From CAYQLT01 sp964418425 (GTDB lineage Bacteria > Bacillota > Limnochordia > Limnochordales > Geochordaceae): a DNA stretch of 35,471 nucleotides. Positions 14,601 to 22,617 of this stretch are shown one piece after another (position 1 is the first letter of the stretch; every line of letters begins with the position of its first letter). The DNA lies in the NCBI GenBank assembly GCA_964418425.1, contig CAYQLT010000026.1, forward strand, positions 1 through 35,471, in the 5' to 3' direction. Both the position numbers and the translations under genes were made by a program. The notes below the pieces were generated by a model. The model was not told the DNA's origin and did not search any database. It worked only from the letters and a program-made list of their open reading frames with translations.

Positions 14601-15653
14601 ATGGGGGAGGCGGCCTCTTTGCCGCAGCCGGGCGGGTCCCGGGGCAGCCCGGATGGGCGAGCCATCATCGAGGTGCGCGACCTCACCCGCCGCTTCGGCG
14701 ATTTCACGGCCGTCGACCGGATCCGCTTCGACGTCTACGAGGGCGAGATCTTCGGGTTTTTGGGCCCCAACGGGGCCGGCAAGACGACCACCATCAACAT
14801 GCTGTGCACCCTGCTTCGGCCCACCGCGGGCCGGGCGACGCTCAACGGGTTCGACGTGGCGACCCAGCCCGACGCGGTGCGCCGGTCCATCGGGCTCATC
14901 TTCCAGGATCCGGCGTTGGACGAGCGGCTCACCGCATACGAAAACCTGCGGTTTCACGCGATGCTCTACGACGTGCCGGCATCGGAGTTCCCCCGGCGGG
15001 CCGCCGAGGTGCTGGAGATGGTGGAGCTGCGGGACAAGGCCCGGGCGCTGGTGCGCACCTTCTCCGGAGGGATGAAGCGGCGGCTGGAGATCGCCCGGGG
15101 TCTTTTGCACCACCCCAGGGTGCTGTTTTTGGACGAGCCGACCCTCGGCCTGGACCCCCAGACCCGCCGGCACATCTGGGAATACATCGTCGCCCTGCGC
15201 CGCCAGAAGCGGCTCACCATCTTCCTCACCACCCACTACATGGAGGAGGCGGAGATCTGCGACCGCATCGCCATCATCGACCACGGCCGCATTGTCGCGC
15301 TGGACACCCCCGACGCCCTCAAGCGCCGGGTGGGCGGGGACGTGGTCAGCGTGCTCACCTCCGACAACCAGGCGGCGGCCCACCGCTTGCAGGCAGCCCT
15401 GGGGGTGCAGGCCCGGCCGGGCCCGAAGGGGGAGCTGATCGTGGAGGTGGACCGGGGGGATCGGTTCATCCCCCGGATGGTGGCGGCCCTCTCGGCCAAC
15501 GGGGAACCCATCGAGGTCACCCGGGTCAACCTCCGCCGTCCGACCCTGGAAGATGTGTTCGTCAAGCTGACCGGGCATGCCATCCGGGACGAGGAGGCGA
15601 GCCCCATCGATCGGATGCGCCAGCACCGCGCCATGTGGGGGGGCCGCCGGTAG
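14601..15653 (+). CDS. ABC-2 exporter ATP-binding protein (DrrA type)
   Basis: This is the ATPase of a two-component efflux system. The nucleotide-binding domain is complete: Walker A GPNGAGKTT, signature TFSGGMKRRLEIARG, Walker B VLFLDEPTLGLDP, and the switch His in LTTHYMEEAE. The C-terminal extension (RRPTLEDVFVKLTGHAIRD) is the usual ending of DrrA-like proteins. ATG 14601 has a GGGGGGA site ten bases upstream and gives 350 residues with a short Gly/Ser-rich lead-in; upstream starts lack good signals. The permease gene begins 13 bases downstream. The substrate is unknown; drug, lipid or Na+ export are all possible in this family. Confidence 0.93.
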   Translation: MGEAASLPQPGGSRGSPDGRAIIEVRDLTRRFGDFTAVDRIRFDVYEGEIFGFLGPNGAGKTTTINMLCTLLRPTAGRATLNGFDVATQPDAVRRSIGLIFQDPALDERLTAYENLRFHAMLYDVPASEFPRRAAEVLEMVELRDKARALVRTFSGGMKRRLEIARGLLHHPRVLFLDEPTLGLDPQTRRHIWEYIVALRRQKRLTIFLTTHYMEEAEICDRIAIIDHGRIVALDTPDALKRRVGGDVVSVLTSDNQAAAHRLQAALGVQARPGPKGELIVEVDRGDRFIPRMVAALSANGEPIEVTRVNLRRPTLEDVFVKLTGHAIRDEEASPIDRMRQHRAMWGGRR

Positions 15654-15665
15654 GGGGAGAGCGGC

Positions 15666-16463
15666 ATGGGTTCGCTTCGGCGCCAGCTGAAGGGCGCGTA
15701 CACCATCTGGTACCGGGACGTGCTGCGCTTCTCCCGGGACCGCGCCCGCCTCATCGGTTCGCTGGGGCAGCCGCTTTTGTTTTTGGTGGTGTTCGGCAAC
15801 GGCCTTGCGCCGGCCATGGCCAACCTGGGCAGCGGGCAGCTGGACTTCCGGCAGTTTTTGTTCCCGGGGATCCTGAGCATGGCGGTGCTGTTCACGGCCA
15901 TCTTCTCGGCCGTTTCCATCGTGTGGGATAGGGAGTTCGGGTTTCTGAAGGAGGTGATGGTGGCACCGGTGTCGCGGCTTGCGGTGGCGTTGGGTAAAGT
16001 GGCAGGCGGAAGCACCGTCGCCATGTTTCAGGGAGCGCTGGTGCTGGTGCTGGCACCCTTTGTGGGGGTTCGGCTGAGCTGGGATCAGGTGCTGGTGCTT
16101 TTGGCCCTCATGCTGCTTTTGGCGGCGGTGATGACCGCCTTTGGCATCCTGGTGGCCGCCCGCCAGCGTTCCATGGAAGGCTTCCAGGTGGTGATGCAGT
16201 TTCTGGTGATGCCGATGTTCTTCCTGTCGGGGGCCTTCTTCCCCCTGCGGGGCGTACCCATCTGGATGGAGTGGATCGCCCGCATCGACCCCGTGACCTA
16301 TGGGGTCGACCCCATGCGGCAGGTGGCGCTGGCGAAGAGCGTGCCCGGCGCTGTGCTGAGGGCGCTGAGCCTGCATCCCATCGCTTTCGACGTGATCATC
16401 CTGACCGCCCTGGGGCTTTTGTTTTTGGTGCCGGCGGTATGGCTGTTCAGCCGACAGGATTGA
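15666..16463 (+). CDS. ABC-2 type exporter permease (DrrB type)
   Basis: This is the 265-residue membrane partner of the preceding ATPase. It has the family features: an N-terminal amphipathic segment ending in RDRARLIG, six membrane helices, the IVWDREFGFLKEVMVAPVSR loop between helices two and three, and the PMFFLSGAFFPL segment before the last extracellular loop. It begins 12 bases after the ATPase stop, with a GGGGGAG ribosome binding site. The two genes form a typical bicistronic efflux operon with no visible dedicated regulator. Confidence 0.93.
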   Translation: MGSLRRQLKGAYTIWYRDVLRFSRDRARLIGSLGQPLLFLVVFGNGLAPAMANLGSGQLDFRQFLFPGILSMAVLFTAIFSAVSIVWDREFGFLKEVMVAPVSRLAVALGKVAGGSTVAMFQGALVLVLAPFVGVRLSWDQVLVLLALMLLLAAVMTAFGILVAARQRSMEGFQVVMQFLVMPMFFLSGAFFPLRGVPIWMEWIARIDPVTYGVDPMRQVALAKSVPGAVLRALSLHPIAFDVIILTALGLLFLVPAVWLFSRQD

Positions 16464-16525
16464 GCGCCAAAGCCGGCGGCGGTGAAGCCGCGCCGTGAGG
16501 ATGGAGTGGAGCGGGTAACCTCGCC

Positions 16526-17632
16526 GTGAGGATCGAGCGGGCGGAACTGTACACTGTTGGCATGCCCCTGCGGGAGCCCTTCGTCACCTCCCGGGCGACC
16601 ATCGTCCACCGCTCGCTCCTGCTGGTGGTCTTACAGGGCGAGGGCCTTGAGGGCTACGCCGAATGCGTGGCCGGAGAATGGCCGGGCTACCTGGCCGAGA
16701 GCCTGGAACAAGCTCGAGCAGCCCTGCTCGGGCATCTCCTTCCCGCCGCCGTCGGGCGAGATTTCCCGAACCCTCAGGCGCTGGAGCTGGCATTGTCCCC
16801 CCTGCCGGCCGGCCGGGCCGCGAGGGCCGCTTTGGAGATGGCCTTTTGGGATCTGTGGGCGAAATCCCTGGGGCAGCCGCTGTGGGCGCTTCTGGGTGGG
16901 GTCCGCCGGGAGGTGCCGGCCGGCGTGAGCCTGGGCATTCGCCCCTCCGTGGAGGCGACCGTGGCGGCGGTCTCCCGCTGCCTGGCGGAGGGGTACCGGC
17001 GAGTGAAGCTGAAGATCCGGCCGGGGTGGGACGTCGAAGTGGTACGGGCCATCCGGGAGCGCTTCCCGGAGATCGGCCTGAGCGTGGACGCCAACGGCGC
17101 CTACAGCCTGGACGACCTTCCAACCCTGATGGAGCTTGACCGGCTCACCCTTGACTGGATGGAACAGCCCCTGGCCCGTGGGGATCTGAGCGGGCATGCG
17201 ACCCTGCAGGCGCGGCTTGCGACGCCTGTCTGCCTGGACGAATCGATCACGGAAGCGGCCGACGCCTGCCGGGCCCTGGCCGCCGGCGCCGCCCGGATGC
17301 TTACCGTAAAGCCCGGCCCCCTGGGTGGGCTCGGCGAAGCCCGCCGGGTGCACGACGTCGCCCGGGCCTTTGGGGTGCCCGTCTGGTGCGGCGGCATGCT
17401 GGAGACCGGGGTGGGGCGCGCCCACAACCTCCACCTGGCCACCCTGCCCGGCTTCACCCGCCCGGGCGACCTCGCCAGCTCCAGCCGCTACTGGGAGCTT
17501 GACATCGTCAACGAGCCGCTGGAGGCCCGGGACGGCTGCATGGCCGTCCCCGGCGGCCCGGGCATCGGGGTAAGCCTCAACCGCGCGGCCCTGAAGCGGT
17601 TCACCGTGCGCCGGGATGCGGCGCCCCTTTAG
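16526..17632 (+). CDS. menC: o-Succinylbenzoate synthase / N-succinylamino-acid racemase (enolase superfamily)
   Basis: This is a 368-residue enolase-superfamily enzyme of the Gram-positive MenC/NSAR type. It dehydrates SHCHC to o-succinylbenzoate in menaquinone synthesis, or racemises N-acylamino acids. The catalytic set is complete: Lys161 and Lys163 (VKLKIRPGW), metal ligands Asp188 (SVDAN), Glu213 (WMEQPL) and Asp238 (CLDES), and Lys262 (TVKPGPLGGL). The N-terminal capping domain is typical (MPLREPFVTS). No other men gene is in the window, so a racemase role cannot be excluded. GTG 16526 is supported by alignment of MRIERAELYTV with family starts; the nearest purine-rich site is rather far upstream. 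The stop overlaps that of the convergent gene on the other strand. Confidence 0.85.
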   Translation: MRIERAELYTVGMPLREPFVTSRATIVHRSLLLVVLQGEGLEGYAECVAGEWPGYLAESLEQARAALLGHLLPAAVGRDFPNPQALELALSPLPAGRAARAALEMAFWDLWAKSLGQPLWALLGGVRREVPAGVSLGIRPSVEATVAAVSRCLAEGYRRVKLKIRPGWDVEVVRAIRERFPEIGLSVDANGAYSLDDLPTLMELDRLTLDWMEQPLARGDLSGHATLQARLATPVCLDESITEAADACRALAAGAARMLTVKPGPLGGLGEARRVHDVARAFGVPVWCGGMLETGVGRAHNLHLATLPGFTRPGDLASSSRYWELDIVNEPLEARDGCMAVPGGPGIGVSLNRAALKRFTVRRDAAPL

Positions 17633-18438
17633 GCTGCCGGAACGGGAAAGCCCAAAGCGCCCAGGCCCGAGGCGGCCGCCTGGCGCAAGGACTCCTCCGT
17701 GGAACCCATGGGCACGTACTCCAGGCTGACGAAACCGTCGTAGCCGGCCTCGTCCAGCGCCTGCAGCACGAAGGGGTAGCGGATCTCGCCCGTGCCCGGC
17801 TGGTGGCGGCCCGGGACGTCGGCGATCTGCACGTGCCCGATGCGCCTCACCTGCGAACGCAGGGTGTGCACCAGGTTCCCCTCCATGACCTGCATGTGGT
17901 AGACGTCGTACTGAAGCCGCACGTTAGGGCGTGCCACCTCGTCCAGCAGGGCCAGGGTCTGGCGAGAGCGGGTCAGAAAGAAGCCCGGGACGTCCAGGTC
18001 GTTGAGGGGCTCCACCATCAGGGTGATGCCGTGCGCGGCCAGCCGGTCGGCGGCGTGGCGCAGGTTGTCCACCACGCAGGCCCGCTGCTCGGCCTCCGGG
18101 ATGTCCGGCCGGCGCAGCCCCACCAGGCAGTTGAGCCGCTGCACCCCCAGGCGCCGGGCGATATCGATGGCCTGCTCCACCCCGGCCCGAAACTCTTCCC
18201 GCCGGCCCGGGTCGTTGGCGATGCCCCGCTCGCCGGCCCCCCAGTCGCCCGCCGGGAGGTTGAAGAGCACCTGGGTGAGCCCCAGCCGGTGCAGTTCTCC
18301 TGCGATGGCCGGCACGTCCTGCCCGTAGGGAAACAGAAACTCCACATACCGAAAGCCTGCCCTCGCCGCCCGCTCGAAGCGCTCCATGAAAGGCGAATCG
18401 GCAAACAGCATGGTCAGATTGGCAGCCCAGCGGATCAA
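17629..18438 (-). CDS. Hydroxypyruvate isomerase-like TIM-barrel sugar isomerase
   Basis: This is a 269-residue xylose-isomerase-like TIM barrel of the Hyi/OtnI group, which isomerises hydroxypyruvate or 2-oxo-tetronate. Family landmarks are RWAANLTMLF at the N-terminus, the segment GFRYVEFLFPYGQDV, LMVEPLNDLDVPGFFL with a metal-binding Glu, and LQYDVYHMQVMEGNL followed by IGHVQIADVPGRHQPGTGEI with Asp/His/Gln ligands, and finally SLEYVP with the second catalytic Glu. TTG 18438 is chosen because the family usually begins at this point and a GGGGGG site lies nine bases upstream; the frame extends further upstream with low-complexity sequence. Neither glyoxylate carboligase nor a tartronate reductase gene is adjacent, so the exact substrate is open. 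Confidence 0.85.
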   Translation of the reverse strand: MIRWAANLTMLFADSPFMERFERAARAGFRYVEFLFPYGQDVPAIAGELHRLGLTQVLFNLPAGDWGAGERGIANDPGRREEFRAGVEQAIDIARRLGVQRLNCLVGLRRPDIPEAEQRACVVDNLRHAADRLAAHGITLMVEPLNDLDVPGFFLTRSRQTLALLDEVARPNVRLQYDVYHMQVMEGNLVHTLRSQVRRIGHVQIADVPGRHQPGTGEIRYPFVLQALDEAGYDGFVSLEYVPMGSTEESLRQAAASGLGALGFPVPAA

Positions 18439-18589
18439 CCCCTGACGCCCCCCGTTCTCCCGGCGGCAGCCGTTTGGTCGCTTTGCGCCTTGCGGGCGCG
18501 AACCGGCCGCGGCAACCCACCGCATGCCGCGGCCGGCTCACCCCGTCACATCCAGCCCTGACGTGCGCCCCGACAGGCGGACGGTGCCC

Positions 18590-18865
18590 TCAAAAAGCGT
18601 CCGCAAACATCATGACGGGCGGGTCGGCGGTTCTGTCGACCTTGTCCTTCACCTGGATCCGAATCTCGGCGTAGTCCTGCTCCCTCCAGCCGTCCATGAC
18701 CGTCACCTGGACGTCGCCGCCCTGCGCGCTCACCTGCACGAAGGCCTCCTGCCCGTGCACGGTGACGCTGGCCTGCCTGTTGCCGTTGCCCGGAGCGGCA
18801 CCCGCAGGGAGCGCCCCCAGGACCAAAGCCGCCACCACACCGGCTGCGAGCATCCACCGACCCAT
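18590..18865 (-). CDS. Small secreted protein of unknown function
   Basis: This is a 91-residue protein with a clear signal peptide (MLAAGVVAALVLGALPAGAA, cleaved near residue 25) and a mature part of about 65 residues containing ASVTVHGQEAFVQVSAQGG and DYAEIRIQVKDKV, which reads as beta-strands. I recognise no family. ATG 18865 has a GGAGGGAAGG ribosome binding site. It lies 30 bases downstream of the HD-GYP gene in the same direction, so the two are probably co-transcribed. Confidence 0.7.
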   Translation of the reverse strand: MGRWMLAAGVVAALVLGALPAGAAPGNGNRQASVTVHGQEAFVQVSAQGGDVQVTVMDGWREQDYAEIRIQVKDKVDRTADPPVMMFADAF

Positions 18866-18895
18866 CGCCCTTCCCTCCATCCGTGGCGGATCGCC

Positions 18896-19750
18896 TCACC
18901 CTTGCCGTGTGAACACCTGCACAAACGCACGCACCACATCGGGGTGGTACCTAATACCACTTTCCCGCCGCAATTCCTGCAGCGCTTGTTCCACAGGCTT
19001 GGCCCTTCGGTAGGGCCTGTCCGTGGTCATGGCGTCGAACGAGTCCACCACCGCCACAATGTGAGCCTCGATCAGGATCTGGTCGCCCCGCAGGCCCCGG
19101 GGGTACCCGCTTCCGTCGTAGCGCTCGTGGTGCTGCTCGATGATGGGCCCGGCCGCCCGCAGCGAGGTGGATTCCACCATCTCCCTGCCGGCCTCGGGAT
19201 GGCGGCGCACCAGCTCCCACTCCGCCGGCGAGAGGGGTCCCGGCTTGTTGAGGACGGTATCGGGGAGGGTGACCTTGCCGATGTCGTGCAGGAAAGCTCC
19301 GTAATGCAGCGCCCACAGCCGGTCGGCGCCCAGGCCCAGCCGGCGGCCCACGTCCATGGAGTAGGTCATGATCCGCCGGCAATGGTCGGCCGTGTAGCCG
19401 TCCTTTTGCTCCACCTGCACGGCCAGCTCCATGATGCGGGCCGACTCCTGCACGTAGCTCTCAAACACCGGCCGCGACGTGGCATACAGCAGCGACACGC
19501 GCGTCTCCGCCCGAAACAGGCACGTCTCCGACACCGGGTTGCCCACCAGGCAGTCCCCCGGCCCCAGCATCCGGTCACCTCCGGGGCGAAACCAGCGCAG
19601 CGTCCCGGACTCCACCACCACGCACTCCAGCGCCGAGCCCTGCGGATCCGGAACCAGTCCCCAGCGCGCCCGGGGCTCGAGAACGTGGCGCACGACCTCC
19701 ATGCCGTTGGACGAAGCAAGCAGCTGGACCTCCATCCGGTCCAGCTTCAC
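18896..19750 (-). CDS. HD-GYP domain protein with N-terminal sensory beta domain (c-di-GMP phosphodiesterase)
   Basis: This is a 284-residue protein whose C-terminal two thirds is an HD-GYP domain, which hydrolyses cyclic di-GMP. Metal-site and signature motifs are DHCRR (residues 122-126), HDIGK (155-159, the HD dyad), HHERYDGSGYPRGL (207-220, the HHE and GYP parts) and DSFDAMTTDRPYR. The first 95 residues (ECVVVESGTLRWFRPGG, MLGPGDCLVGNP, VSLLYATSRPVFE) resemble a cupin-like or cyclic-nucleotide-binding jelly roll and probably act as the input domain. GTG 19750 gives the full sensory domain; no strong ribosome binding site is seen. An extended -10 promoter lies about 115 bases upstream. It may counteract the diguanylate cyclase at 5068-6324. 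Confidence 0.9.
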   Translation of the reverse strand: MKLDRMEVQLLASSNGMEVVRHVLEPRARWGLVPDPQGSALECVVVESGTLRWFRPGGDRMLGPGDCLVGNPVSETCLFRAETRVSLLYATSRPVFESYVQESARIMELAVQVEQKDGYTADHCRRIMTYSMDVGRRLGLGADRLWALHYGAFLHDIGKVTLPDTVLNKPGPLSPAEWELVRRHPEAGREMVESTSLRAAGPIIEQHHERYDGSGYPRGLRGDQILIEAHIVAVVDSFDAMTTDRPYRRAKPVEQALQELRRESGIRYHPDVVRAFVQVFTRQG

Positions 19751-19864
19751 CGAAACGATGGCCTCAGGCGGCCGGAAAAGGCGGATGGGCTCTCACCCTC
19801 TCCCCCGCGCATCGCCCCCGGCTCCCCTCGCCCGCGCCTGTCCGGGCGGTCAGGCGCTGAACCC

Positions 19865-19873
19865 ATGATACCA
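19865..19873 (-). promoter_or_regulatory. Probable extended -10 promoter of the HD-GYP gene
   Basis: On the minus strand TGG followed by TATCAT (19870-19865, five of six consensus bases) forms an extended -10 element. Transcription would start near 19858, giving a GC-rich leader of about 108 bases before GTG 19750. Confidence 0.5.
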
Positions 19874-19909
19874 CAGCCGGCGGGCGGTGGCGCGAGCCGC
19901 CTGCCTGAC

Positions 19910-21604
19910 TCATGGGGAAAACGACAGTCCCCAACCTCGCTGGAACCGCGTGCCGGGGATCGAGACGGGAAGCCGCCCCACCGGGGCAAGCTCGCCCACC
20001 AGAACCTCCGCCACCGCCCGGGCGTACGTCGGCGGGAAGTCGTCCTGCTCGCCGCGGGGATAACCCCAACGGTTGAGCGCATACGTGGCCACAAAGGCGT
20101 GCGCCTGGGGAAGGCTGGAGACATCGTACGGAAGGCCCACGGACACCACGATGACGGGCCTGCCCGACCCCGCCACCGCGTTGACCAGCCGCACCTGCCC
20201 TTCGGCCAGCGGCGGCTCGTAGGAGGAGTAGGTGGTCACCACCACGGCGTCGGCCCCGGCCGCCAGGTGCACCGCTTCGGCCACCTCGGCCTCGGAGGGC
20301 TCGAACCGGTTGTTCCACGTGGCGGCCGGGGTGGGGTGAAACACCGTCGCCACCCCCCTCTCCCCCAGGGCACCGGCGATGGCCCGGGCGCCCAGGGCCC
20401 CCGTTACCACCACCCGGGCCGTGCGAGAAAGGGGCAGCACCGGGCCTTCGTTTCGGACCAGGGTCACCGAGCGCCGCGCGGCCTCCAGCGCGACGCTTTG
20501 ATGTTCGGCGGCCCCAACGAGTTGGGCCGCGGCGGCGGGATCCACCTGCGCCTTCTCCAACAGCCCCAGCCGCAGCTTGGCAGCCAGCACCCGGCGCACC
20601 GACTCGTCGAGGCGCGCCGGGGGGATCTCCCCCTCCCGAACGGCCCGCACCAGCGCCTCACAGGTGGCCCGCTGTTCCTGGAAGGATCCCGTCGCCATCA
20701 CCACGTCCGCCCCGGCCCGCACCGCCAGGGTGGCGGCCTGCTCCACCCCGAAGTAACCGGCGATGCCCCCCATGTTCATGGCGTCCGTGACGACGATCCC
20801 TTCGAACCCCTGCTCCCGCCGCAGCAGGCCGGTCAGCACCGCCTCCGATAAGGTTGCCGGGTGCCGGGCGTCCACCGCCTCGACGAGGATGTGGGCGGTC
20901 ATAACCGCCGAGGCGCCCGCCCGGAAGGCGTCCGCGAACGGCCGCAGGTGCACGTCTTGTAGCGTCTTGAGGTCGTAGGCGACCCGGGGCATGGTGAGGT
21001 GCGAGTCCCACGCCGTATCGCCGTGCCCCGGGTAATGCTTGGGCGTGGCCAGCACCCCTGCCTGCTCGTATCCCTCCACATAGGCCCGCACGAAGGCCCC
21101 GACCTGTTCGGGGCTGTCCCCGAAGGCCCGCACCCCGATGACGGGATTGGAGGCGTTGACGTTCACGTCCGCCAGTGGGGAGTAAATCCAGTGCGTCCCG
21201 ACAGCCCGAGCTTCCCGGGCCGTGAGGCGGGCCACCGTCCGGGCAAGCTCCACGTCCCCCGTGGCGGCCACGCCCATCTGCTGCGGGAAGACCGTCGCCC
21301 CCCTCACGTGATACCCCAGGCCGGTCTCCAGGTCGGCGGCCACCAGAAGGGGAACACCCAGCCGGGTGGCCCTGGCCCACTCCTGAAGCTGGTTGGCATA
21401 GTGGGCGGTAGAGGCCGGATCTTTGAGCCCGTAGTAGATGACGGAACCGACGCCCCACGCCTGGATCATCTCCCGGGTTTTGGCCGCCGGCATCCCGTCG
21501 GACTCCTCGATGACCCGAACCTGCACCAGCTGGCCCACCTTCTCCTCCACCGTCATCCGGCGGAGAAGCTCATTCACCCGGGCCTCCAGGGTCCGCCCTT
21601 CCAC
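19910..21604 (-). CDS. Glycoside hydrolase family 3, beta-N-acetylhexosaminidase-like
   Basis: This is a 564-residue cytoplasmic GH3 enzyme. The N-terminal TIM barrel carries the NagZ-type motif KHYPGHGDT (from Lys189, His190), whose His serves as acid/base in beta-N-acetylglucosaminidases, and the nucleophile Asp274 in VVTDAMNMGG. AADLETGLG and FPQQMG are further family landmarks. A second alpha/beta domain follows (GPVLPLSRTARVVVTGALG through VVVTTYSSYEPP to GRPVIVVSVGLPYD), as in the longer GH3 exo-beta-glycosidases. The likely role is cleavage of N-acetylglucosamine from peptidoglycan fragments or chitin oligomers. GTG 21604 has a GGTGAGG site only two bases upstream, so the start is not certain. 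No signal peptide is seen. Confidence 0.92.
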   Translation of the reverse strand: MEGRTLEARVNELLRRMTVEEKVGQLVQVRVIEESDGMPAAKTREMIQAWGVGSVIYYGLKDPASTAHYANQLQEWARATRLGVPLLVAADLETGLGYHVRGATVFPQQMGVAATGDVELARTVARLTAREARAVGTHWIYSPLADVNVNASNPVIGVRAFGDSPEQVGAFVRAYVEGYEQAGVLATPKHYPGHGDTAWDSHLTMPRVAYDLKTLQDVHLRPFADAFRAGASAVMTAHILVEAVDARHPATLSEAVLTGLLRREQGFEGIVVTDAMNMGGIAGYFGVEQAATLAVRAGADVVMATGSFQEQRATCEALVRAVREGEIPPARLDESVRRVLAAKLRLGLLEKAQVDPAAAAQLVGAAEHQSVALEAARRSVTLVRNEGPVLPLSRTARVVVTGALGARAIAGALGERGVATVFHPTPAATWNNRFEPSEAEVAEAVHLAAGADAVVVTTYSSYEPPLAEGQVRLVNAVAGSGRPVIVVSVGLPYDVSSLPQAHAFVATYALNRWGYPRGEQDDFPPTYARAVAEVLVGELAPVGRLPVSIPGTRFQRGWGLSFSP

Positions 21605-21716
21605 GACCTCACCGTCCGTCCCGCGGGGCCGAGGTCCGCAGCCGACCTCCCTGTTTCGCAGCCAGGGCTTGCGCTCCTGCGACGCCCGTCGCAGACCGGG
21701 CCGGGTGGGGTTCCGG

Positions 21717-21746
21717 TTGCCCGAAGTTCCACGACTTCTTCATAAT
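21717..21746 (+). promoter_or_regulatory. Probable promoter of the YceI-to-Psu gene group
   Basis: TTGCCC (21717-21722) and CATAAT (21741-21746) are separated by 18 bases, matching four and five of six consensus positions. A second -10-like TACAAT lies at 21760-21765. Both would leave a leader of over 120 bases before GTG 21901. Confidence 0.4.
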
Positions 21747-21900
21747 ACGTTCATCACCGTACAATCATCGCATGGCAAACTATGTCACAGGCAACTGCCT
21801 TTCGTCGTACGGGGCGCAGTGCCACCTGCGAGGCAGCACCGCCTTTGATCGCCTGCCCCCAGGGCCGGCAGTGCGGCGGCGTCGGATGGGAGGAACGGGT

Positions 21901-22617
21901 GTGGCGGTAGCGAAGCGCTGGATCCTTGGAGCAGGGCTGGCCGCCCTGGTGGCGTCGGCCGGCCTGTCCGTCTGGCTGGGCTGGGCTTTCTTCGGTTTTC
22001 CGCAGGCGAGGACCGGCATGCGGGTGGCGGTGGTGCCGCCTTCCGAGTCGGTGCCCGCGGCCGGGCAGGAAAGTTCCCTGCAGCGGTTCGTGATCGTGCC
22101 CGGGGAGTCCAGCGCCCTCTACCGGGTGGGTGAGACGTTCTTCGTGGGTAACCGGTTCAATGTCGCGGTGGGAGTGACGCGGGAGATCCGGGGCGAAATC
22201 CTGGTCGACCGGCGTCGCCCCGCCAACAGCCGCATCCCGTCCATCCGGGTGGACATCAGCCGGCTGACTTCCGACCAGTCTCGGCGAGACCAGATGATCC
22301 GGGAGCGCTGGCTGGAGTCCAGCCGCTTCCCCATCGCCGAGTTCCGGCTGCTGCGGATCGATGGGGTTCCCGACACCTACGAGGAGGGCAAGCCGGTGCC
22401 CATCCGGCTGCACGGGGAGCTGGTGGTGCGTGAAGTGGCGCGGCCGGTGACGTTCGAGGGGGCGTTCGTGCTGGACGGCGACACACTGGAAGGCACGGCC
22501 CGGGCCGCTGTCCGCATGACCGATTTCGGCTTTGACCCGCCCTCGATCCTGGGGATGCTGCGGGCCGAAAACGATGTGGAGATCGAGGTCAACCTGGTGG
22601 CCCGCAGAACCGAGTGA
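21901..22617 (+). CDS. YceI-family lipocalin-like protein, membrane anchored
   Basis: This is a 238-residue protein with an N-terminal signal anchor (WILGAGLAALVASAGLSVWLGWAFFGF split over residues 6-32) and a YceI beta-barrel. Family motifs are SALYRVGETF, RGEILVDRRR, IRVDISRLTSDQSRRDQMIRERWL (the conserved Asp/Arg run), SSRFPIAEF and the final VRMTDFGFDPP. YceI proteins bind polyisoprenoid or amphipathic ligands and often occur with envelope redox genes. GTG 21901 follows GGGAGG at seven bases; an ATG 15 bases upstream is an alternative. Its stop overlaps the GTG start of the transporter gene (GTGA), so translation is coupled. Confidence 0.88.
   Translation: MAVAKRWILGAGLAALVASAGLSVWLGWAFFGFPQARTGMRVAVVPPSESVPAAGQESSLQRFVIVPGESSALYRVGETFFVGNRFNVAVGVTREIRGEILVDRRRPANSRIPSIRVDISRLTSDQSRRDQMIRERWLESSRFPIAEFRLLRIDGVPDTYEEGKPVPIRLHGELVVREVARPVTFEGAFVLDGDTLEGTARAAVRMTDFGFDPPSILGMLRAENDVEIEVNLVARRTE

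Noticed and set aside
14529..16376. A long minus-strand reading frame over the ABC exporter.
   Set aside because: It is antisense to two well-supported ABC exporter genes and rich in His, Gln and Arg.
18524..20851. A long plus-strand reading frame of over 700 codons.
   Set aside because: It is antisense to the isomerase, HD-GYP and GH3 genes, is His/Pro/Arg-rich and has no recognisable domain, as is typical of shadow frames in GC-rich DNA.
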